DNA from: an uncultured Collinsella sp.
Lineage (GTDB): Bacteria > Actinomycetota > Coriobacteriia > Coriobacteriales > Coriobacteriaceae
Direction: 5' to 3'
NCBI GenBank assembly: GCA_902489855.1
Contig: CABUBS010000066.1
Span: 1 to 10,680 of the forward strand
Length of the DNA: 10,680 nucleotides
The notes below the pieces were generated by a model, which ran no database searches, was not told the origin of the DNA, and saw only the letters and a program-made list of their open reading frames with translations. A program made the position numbers and the translations under genes. This document shows, piece after piece, positions 6,623 to 10,680 of the stretch (position 1 is the stretch's first letter; each line of letters begins with the position of its first letter).

Positions 6623-7492
6623 ATGGCACAGCCGGATACGACGCGCACGGTGGGGCTTGCGCTCGAGGGAGGCGGCTACCGCGGTATGTATACGGCGGGC
6701 GTGCTCGACGTTTGGATGGAGCGCGGTTTGACCTGCGACCATATGGTGGGTGTCTCGGCGGGTGCGGCGTTTGGCTACAACTTTAAATCGCGCCAGATCG
6801 GCCGTGCCATTCGTTACAACAAGGCCTATTGCGCCGACAAGCGCTATGCGAGCGTGACCAGCTGGCTGCGAACCGGCGATATGTTCAATGCCGATTTTGC
6901 CTATCACGAGGTGCCTATCGAGCGCGATCCCATCGACTTGGAGGCGTATCGCGCCTGCCCCATGCGATTTACGTGCGTGTGTACCGATATCGAGACGGGC
7001 AAGGCCGTCTACCACGATCTACCGTATGGCGACGAGCGCGATATCGAGTGGATCCGGGCGTCGTCTGCCATTCCTGTGGCGACGCGTCCCGTTGCTATTG
7101 ACGAGCATAAGTATCTGGATGGTGGCGTGGCTGATTCTATTCCCAGCGCATGGCTGTTTGCGCAGGGGTATGACCGCAATATCGTGGTACTCACGCAGCC
7201 GGCGGGCTTTGTGAAGCAGCCCAACAGCGTGATGCCCATGCTGCGGCGCGTGTTCCGTCACTATCCGGAGTTTGTTGCAGCGCTTGAGCATCGGCATGAG
7301 GTCTACAATGCCACGCTCGATGACCTGGCACGTCGAGAGGCTGCCGGCGAAATCTTTGTGGTGCGGCCGAGCGAATCGGTGAAGGTGCCGTCGCTGTGCC
7401 GCGAACCGGATGAGCTCGAGCGCATCTACCAGGTCGGCCGCCACGATGCAGAGGCGACTTTGCCGGCGTTGGAAGCGTATCTGGCGGGGTAA
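6623..7492 (+). CDS. Patatin-like phospholipase family protein
   Basis: This 289-aa protein is a cytoplasmic patatin-fold serine acyl hydrolase that probably deacylates phospholipids or related lipids. Seen in order: the oxyanion loop EGGGYRG (GGGxRG, residues 16-21), the nucleophile elbow GVSAG with Ser45, and the catalytic Asp166 in LDGGVADSIP, giving the complete Ser-Asp dyad. The C-terminal third (about 200-285) resembles the accessory region of the bacterial YjjU-like subgroup. No signal peptide or membrane helix is present. The ATG at 6623 has GGAG eight bases upstream and begins right before the first patatin strand; an in-frame ATG at 6488 would add 45 residues with no RBS and no family match. 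The gene is divergent from the GGDEF pair and convergent with the thiamine operon, so it is probably a single-gene unit. The physiological lipid is unknown. Confidence 0.92.
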   Translation: MAQPDTTRTVGLALEGGGYRGMYTAGVLDVWMERGLTCDHMVGVSAGAAFGYNFKSRQIGRAIRYNKAYCADKRYASVTSWLRTGDMFNADFAYHEVPIERDPIDLEAYRACPMRFTCVCTDIETGKAVYHDLPYGDERDIEWIRASSAIPVATRPVAIDEHKYLDGGVADSIPSAWLFAQGYDRNIVVLTQPAGFVKQPNSVMPMLRRVFRHYPEFVAALEHRHEVYNATLDDLARREAAGEIFVVRPSESVKVPSLCREPDELERIYQVGRHDAEATLPALEAYLAG

Positions 7493-7503
7493 GGGTCGCA
7501 TAC

Positions 7504-7549
7504 GGAAAGCACATCCCGGAATGGAGGCCCAAACTGGGATGCGCTTTCC
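7504..7549. terminator. Long hairpin between convergent genes, likely bidirectional terminator
   Basis: Arms 7504-7519 and 7534-7549 pair over 16 bp with one A-C mismatch and one G-T wobble, loop 14 nt. It begins 11 bp after the patatin stop and ends 44 bp from the thiE stop, the expected place for a shared terminator. No U-tract follows on either strand, so it is not a canonical intrinsic terminator; Rho-dependent ending or 3'-end protection is possible. Confidence 0.5.
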
Positions 7550-7593
7550 ATTGCTGAAGATATGAGGCTGCGAATCAGCTGTTCGGCCTATGC

Positions 7594-8289
7594 CTATGCC
7601 TGCTGCCAGGTGTCGACAAGCTCCTTGGCTGCGGCATGGGGGTCGTCGGCGCTGCAGACGGCGCTTACCACAAAGAAGCCGTCGACGCCGGTGGCCTTAA
7701 GCTGCGGCAAGTCGGCCGTCTTAACGCCGCCGCCCACCACGATGGGCACGGGGCTTGCCGCGTGGAGTGCGGCAAGGTCCTCAAAGCTCTTGGTGATGAT
7801 AGAGCCGTCGGCCGCGCGTCCGCAGTCGCGCTTGGTCTCGGTCTCGTGGAGCGGGCCGATGCCCAGGTAGTCGACCAGGCTCATGTCGGCGGTCTTGACG
7901 TACTCGAGCATCTCCTCGCAACGGGCCGAAAGGCCCACAATGGCATCGGGGCCCAGCAGCTTGCGGCAGACCTCGACGGGAATGTCGCTCTGGCCTACGT
8001 GCACGCCATCGACGGCAATGCCCTGCTCGCGCGCGGCAAGCACACAGTCCAGACGGTCATCGATTAACAGGGCGACCTGACCGGTCTTGCCGGCCTGTGC
8101 GATTGCCTGCGCGGCGTCGTCGGTCAGCGCAATGATCTCGCGGGCGCTTGCCACCTTGGAGCGCACCTGAATGCAGGTAAAGCCGGCATCGAGCGCCTGG
8201 GCCACCACATCGCCCACGGGACGTCCCAGCGTGTTTTCGGGGCCGAGTACCAGATAGGCCGAGATATCAAGGTTGTCGCGGATGCTCAT
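7594..8289 (-). CDS. thiE: Thiamine-phosphate synthase
   Basis: ThiE joins HMP pyrophosphate to thiazole phosphate (HET-P), giving thiamine phosphate and PPi. This 231-aa TIM-barrel protein shows the family's landmarks in order: QVRSK at 41-45 (usually Q-R-[DE]-K), the IDDRLD Mg/phosphate loop around 76-81 (usually NDR), HVGQSD at 97-102, GLSA at 119-122, DYLGIGPLHETETK at 140-153, VVGGG at 184-188 and the phosphate-binding VVSAV at 207-211. The length is normal. The start is clear: AGGAGGA six to seven bases upstream, and its ATG overlaps the stop of the preceding gene by four bases (ATGA), implying translational coupling. It is the last gene of the TPP-controlled operon. No thiD or pyrimidine biosynthesis gene is present in the window, so HMP-PP must come from elsewhere. 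Confidence 0.96.
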   Translation of the reverse strand: MSIRDNLDISAYLVLGPENTLGRPVGDVVAQALDAGFTCIQVRSKVASAREIIALTDDAAQAIAQAGKTGQVALLIDDRLDCVLAAREQGIAVDGVHVGQSDIPVEVCRKLLGPDAIVGLSARCEEMLEYVKTADMSLVDYLGIGPLHETETKRDCGRAADGSIITKSFEDLAALHAASPVPIVVGGGVKTADLPQLKATGVDGFFVVSAVCSADDPHAAAKELVDTWQQA

Positions 8290-8627
8290 CGTGCTTCCTC
8301 CTGCTTTTTTATTTGCGATTCCATGCGCTCGAGTTTGCCGGTCATGGTGTCGGTAAAACCGGGTCGAATATCGGCTTTGAGCACGACTTCGGTGCGGATG
8401 CCCTTGCTCGCCAACACAAAGGTCGCGTCGCGCACGACCTGCATGACCTCGTCCCAGTCGCCCTCGATTTCGGTGAACATCGAGGTGGTGCGGTTGGGAA
8501 GGCCGCTCTCGCGAATGACGCGAACGACCTCGGCAACCTCGGCGGAGAGCTCATCGCCGGTGCCGCACGGGGCGATGGCCACAGCGACGAGCGTGTTCAT
8601 GCCGGTATTGGTTGCAGGCTCGAACAT
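8286..8627 (-). CDS. MTH1187/YkoF-family thiamine-binding protein
   Basis: This 113-aa protein belongs to the small ferredoxin-like-fold family first described as DUF77/MTH1187 (TIGR00106), related to the thiamine-binding halves of YkoF. Family hallmarks seen: an N-terminal strand LVAVAIAPCGTGD, a helix VAEVVRVIRESGLPNRT, then the conserved TEIEGDWDEVMQVVRDA block at about 52-68 and a charged end with an IRPG turn. Members bind thiamine or related pyrimidines, and their genes often sit next to thiamine or HMP transporters and thi genes, matching this place between thiM and thiE. The start at 8627 is supported by GAGGAGG seven bases upstream; the thiM stop is only three bases away and its own stop overlaps the thiE start, so all three genes are tightly coupled. 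Transport cargo delivery or intracellular buffering of thiamine are both possible roles. Confidence 0.85.
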   Translation of the reverse strand: MFEPATNTGMNTLVAVAIAPCGTGDELSAEVAEVVRVIRESGLPNRTTSMFTEIEGDWDEVMQVVRDATFVLASKGIRTEVVLKADIRPGFTDTMTGKLERMESQIKKQEEAR

Positions 8628-8630
8628 GGC

Positions 8631-9470
8631 CTATGCCTCCTCGAGCTCGAGTTGGTTATCGGCAATGTCCTGGGCGGTTGCGCGGTAGAGCTCGTCGATA
8701 AAGGCGACCTTAAAGCTCGCCGGGGCATCGGCGACGGCGGCGGCACGCGTGCCGGCAACGTTGTAGACGGCGGTGCCGCAGATGGCTGCCGTAAACGGGT
8801 CGGCGGCGCAGGCGTACACGGCCAGCACGCCACCCTGCGAGCAACCGCAGCCGGTGATCTTGGACATGAGCGGGCTGCCGCCGTGGGACTTGGCCACGGT
8901 CGTGCCGTCGGTGATCAGGTCGACTTCGCCCGAGACCACTACGGCGCCGCCGGTGTAGCGGGCGAGCGCCACGGCGGCATCGCGGGCGGCATCGACCGTG
9001 TCGGTGGTATCGACACCGCGCACGCGGCTCAGATCAGCTGCCTCGCCCTTAAGACCCCACAGGCCGGCGAGCGCGATGATCTCGGAGGCGTTGCCGCGCA
9101 CGATGGCGGGCTTGTACTGCTTGAGCTCGTTTACCAGCTGGGTGCGCAGGCTGCCGATGCCCAGACCCACCGGATCGAGCACCCAGGGCTTGCCGGCGTC
9201 GTGTGCCGCCTTGGCCGCGCGGGGAATCGTCTGCTCGTAGATGGGGAAGAGCGTGCCCATGTTGAGATAGATGGCGCCGCCGCCGGCAACGAGCGCCTCG
9301 CCCTCGTCGGGCAGATAGACCATGGCGGCCGAACCGCCCACGGCGAGCTGCGCGTTGGCGACAAAGTCAATCGTCACCGTGTTGGTGATGGAGCCGGCCA
9401 TCGGATTGGTGGCGCGAATCTCCTCCACGGCCTTGACCATATGTTGCTTAAGCTGTTCCGAATCAATCAC
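8631..9470 (-). CDS. thiM: Hydroxyethylthiazole kinase
   Basis: ThiM phosphorylates 4-methyl-5-(2-hydroxyethyl)thiazole with ATP, the thiazole salvage step feeding ThiE. This 279-aa ribokinase-like protein shows the expected blocks: NPMAGSITNTVTIDFVANAQLAVGGSAAM at about 22-50 (the substrate-binding region), WVLDPVGLGIGSLRT around 96-110, VRGNASEI at 124-131 and the anion-hole/active-site GCGCSQGG at 207-214. The length fits the family (about 260-275). The start is a GTG: AAGGAGG lies eight bases upstream (9479-9485), and the nearby ATG in the same stretch hits a stop after four codons. Longer frames would run into the terminator and riboswitch. It is the first gene of the operon, controlled by the upstream TPP riboswitch. 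Confidence 0.96.
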   Translation of the reverse strand: MIDSEQLKQHMVKAVEEIRATNPMAGSITNTVTIDFVANAQLAVGGSAAMVYLPDEGEALVAGGGAIYLNMGTLFPIYEQTIPRAAKAAHDAGKPWVLDPVGLGIGSLRTQLVNELKQYKPAIVRGNASEIIALAGLWGLKGEAADLSRVRGVDTTDTVDAARDAAVALARYTGGAVVVSGEVDLITDGTTVAKSHGGSPLMSKITGCGCSQGGVLAVYACAADPFTAAICGTAVYNVAGTRAAAVADAPASFKVAFIDELYRATAQDIADNQLELEEA

Positions 9471-9478
9471 TGCACATG

Positions 9479-9485
9479 CCTCCTT
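9479..9485 (-). promoter_or_regulatory. RBS deciding the GTG start of thiM
   Basis: AAGGAGG on the minus strand, eight bases before GTG at 9470. It lies just after the terminator's U-tract, so it is transcribed only when the terminator is passed. Confidence 0.85.
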
Positions 9486-9490
9486 GGCAT

Positions 9491-9522
9491 AGAAAAGGGG
9501 CGCTGTGCATAGACAGCGCCCC
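9491..9522 (-). terminator. Intrinsic terminator of the TPP riboswitch
   Basis: GGGGCGCTGT (9522-9513 on the minus strand) pairs perfectly with ACAGCGCCCC (9506-9497) around a 6-nt loop, followed at once by TTTTCT. It sits 12 bp after the riboswitch and just before the thiM RBS. This is the classic expression platform: TPP-bound aptamer, terminator forms, operon off. Confidence 0.93.
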
Positions 9523-9534
9523 TGTAAAGGCGGC

Positions 9535-9628
9535 ATGCTCCCTACGCCAGCATTAACTGACAGGTTCAAAGGATTGGGCCCCATGCCCTCTCAGCCTCGT
9601 GGTTTGCACCGCTGGCACTCCCGCATCG
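9535..9628 (-). ncRNA. TPP riboswitch (THI element)
   Basis: The minus strand carries the conserved thi-box parts in order: GGGAGTGCC (P2 5' side), an extended P3 loop, GGCTGAGAGGG, CCTTTGAACCTG, then CAG-TTAAT-GCTG (P5) and GGCGTAGGGA. ATGC (9626-9623) and GCAT (9538-9535) can close P1. CTGAGA and ACCTG are the pyrimidine- and diphosphate-sensing segments of known TPP aptamers. It lies directly upstream of a terminator and the thiM-thiE operon, so high TPP should stop transcription. The recognition is by conserved sequence and is secure; exact ends are approximate. Confidence 0.96.
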
Positions 9629-9634
9629 AATCTG

Positions 9635-9764
9635 TTGTTCCCTATACTAACGCACCTGCCAAAAAGGGACAGGTTTATTTTGGTAGGTGGCAACAGGGGC
9701 GTTGCATTTTCCCAGATAAAACCTGTCAAAATAAACCTGTCCCTTATTGGCAGGTCGTTACAAT
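9635..9764. promoter_or_regulatory. Outward-facing promoter-like ends of the palindrome
   Basis: Both ends read outward as ...TTGGCAGGT-(G)-CGTTA followed by a -10-like hexamer: TACAAT (9759-9764, plus, toward the HAD gene, five of six matches) and TAGTAT (minus, about 9650-9645, toward the TPP riboswitch, four of six). A CTGTCC lies 16-17 bp before each, a poor -35. Since the riboswitch starts about 20 bp from the element, the thi promoter must overlap it. Function is inferred. Confidence 0.3.
9648..9760. repeat. 113-bp near-perfect palindromic element
   Basis: Arms 9654-9688 and 9721-9755 (35 nt) are inverted copies with three differences, including an unbroken 19-bp core AAGGGACAGGTTTATTTTG. 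They extend outward by TAACG/CGTTA (9648-9652 and 9756-9760) past one bulged base, C9653. In plus-strand RNA two of the three differences are G-U pairs, leaving one A-A mismatch. The 32-nt centre holds a 5-bp inner hairpin GCAAC (9690-9694) / GTTGC (9701-9705). No open frame and no clear target-site duplication is seen. It resembles REP/MITE-type dispersed elements; genomic copy number would decide. Confidence 0.75.
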
Positions 9765-9792
9765 GGTTACGGTGGAAATGACGGGGGACTCT

Positions 9793-10680
9793 ATGATCAA
9801 ACTTGTGCTGACCGATATGGACGATACGCTGATTCCGGCTGGACACGACGGTGTCAGCGAATACGCCATTGAGGGTATTCATGCCATGCAGGCGGCGGGT
9901 CTGCACTTTGGTCCGGTTTCGGGCCGTCAGCCGTCCGCGATGGGCTGGATGTTCAAAAATCGTTCCGAGTGTTTTTCGACTGGCGCGTTCTGTAACGGCC
10001 AGGTGATGTTTGTCGACGGCGAAGTGGTCGCCTCGCACGCAATCGACAACGATGCCCTGATGCGTTTGGCTGACTATCTGGAGCAAGAGACCGACGATAC
10101 ATTTCTAAAAGTCTATAGCCTGGGCGATGACTTTTGGGGCAACGATGCCTACTGCGTGACGAGCGATCCCGAGCGCGTTCGTCGAGCCATGGGGTCGGGC
10201 GCACGCGGTTATTAGGAAGGCGAAGAGGCCCCATGTCGTCCCGTCGTCGATGACGCGACGGTGTTTAAGGCGAATATCTGGAGTGCCCGTTCGCGTGAGG
10301 AGCTCGCGGAGTTACGCGAGCGCGTTGCCGCTGAGGTTCCGGAGCTCTCGCTTGTGTTTCCTAATAACCGCGTGCGCCTGTTTGACATCCTTCCGGCTGG
10401 TTGGGACAAGGGCTGTGCTGCGCTGGAGCTGGCGCGCGCTTTGGGCATGACGCCCGACGAGGTGGCCGTATTTGGCGATTCCGATAACGATCTGCCCATG
10501 ATCGATGCCGTTCCCAACTCCGTTGCAGTCGCTAATGCCAACGAGGTCGTCACAGCGGCGGCGCGCTGGCATATCGGCGCTGCGGCAGATGATGCGGTCG
10601 CCGCGGCTCTGCATCAGATTGCCGCCTGCGCCGCGACGGGGGAGATGCCGTCGTTTATGCGCCAGGTGGACGCGGCGGGT
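9793..10680 (+). pseudogene. Cof-type HAD phosphatase interrupted by in-frame TAG, 3' end outside window
   Basis: The gene encodes an HAD-superfamily IIB (Cof) hydrolase that would dephosphorylate sugar phosphates, FMN or similar small molecules. Codon 141 (10213-10215) is TAG; the same frame stays open for 155 further codons to the window edge with no frameshift. Motif I is DMDDT (nucleophile D8, acid D10), motif II is Ser43 in GPVSGRQ, and after the stop come motif III Lys206 in GWDKG and motif IV FGDSDND (D229, D231, D233). So every catalytic motif is intact but split: the 140-aa product lacks motifs III and IV and part of the cap, and should be inactive unless the stop is read through. 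The ATG at 9793 fits the family N-terminus MIKLVLTDMDDTL and has a GGGGG tract five bases upstream; ATGs at 9763 and 9778 are in frame alternatives. The loss looks recent. Confidence 0.85.

Noticed and set aside
8313..9512. Long plus-strand open frame of 399 codons
   Set aside because: Antisense to thiM and the thiamine-binding gene; Gly/Ala/His/Asp-rich shadow caused by high GC, no RBS and no recognisable domain.
9471..9584. 38-residue N-terminal extension of ThiM
   Set aside because: The extension translates the terminator and riboswitch; the GTG with AAGGAGG gives the normal family length.
9505..9792. Extended start of the HAD gene through the palindrome
   Set aside because: The added peptide is a translation of the riboswitch complement and the repeat; family N-terminus begins at MIKLVL.
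10213..10215. Recoding of the TAG as pyrrolysine
   Set aside because: No pyl genes or methylamine context, and Pyl is not expected in a HAD phosphatase; mutation or error is simpler.
1..10680. CRISPR arrays, tRNA or rRNA genes, phage or transposase genes
   Set aside because: No regularly spaced repeats, cloverleaf or rRNA segments, or integrase/transposase motifs were seen.

Overview
The window is GC-rich bacterial DNA, packed with genes that have strong AAGGAGG-type ribosome binding sites. Gene style, codon use and the gene set suggest an actinomycete of the Coriobacteriia, most likely a gut Collinsella or a relative. This is an inference from style and recalled family resemblance, not from a database match.

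Layout. (1) Positions 1-1854, minus strand: a flavodoxin-fold oxidoreductase with a four-cysteine cluster motif, then an ArsC/Spx-like thioredoxin-fold protein that has lost its catalytic cysteine, then a G3E (CobW/COG0523) metal-related GTPase cut off by the window edge. (2) Positions 1929-6303, minus strand: two paralogous cyclic-dinucleotide signalling proteins. The upstream gene (905 aa) is GGDEF-PAS-degenerate GGDEF-degenerate GGDEF-EAL. The downstream gene (509 aa) is GGDEF-PAS-degenerate GGDEF. In both, the lead GGDEF domain has a perfect GGDEF motif but carries Asn where the guanine-reading Asp normally sits. The gap between them holds a perfect 10-bp inverted repeat that looks like an operator. 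(3) Positions 6623-7492, plus strand: a patatin-like phospholipase, divergent from the signalling pair. (4) Positions 7594-9628, minus strand: a thiamine salvage operon of TPP riboswitch, intrinsic terminator, thiM, a thiamine-binding MTH1187/YkoF-type protein and thiE, with translationally coupled junctions. (5) Positions 9648-9760: a 113-bp, nearly perfect palindromic element between the thiamine operon and the next gene. (6) Positions 9793 to the end, plus strand: a Cof-type HAD phosphatase interrupted by one in-frame TAG, with all catalytic motifs intact on both sides of the stop.

How the parts work together. The thi operon is a textbook salvage and uptake module: thiazole alcohol phosphorylation by ThiM, coupling to the pyrimidine by ThiE, and a small thiamine-binding protein, shut down by TPP through transcription termination. 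The two GGDEF proteins probably form a local second-messenger module in which both make a cyclic dinucleotide and the larger one also degrades it. The points most worth following are the variant GGDEF base-recognition residue, the stop codon in the HAD gene, and the palindrome placed where both flanking promoters should be.
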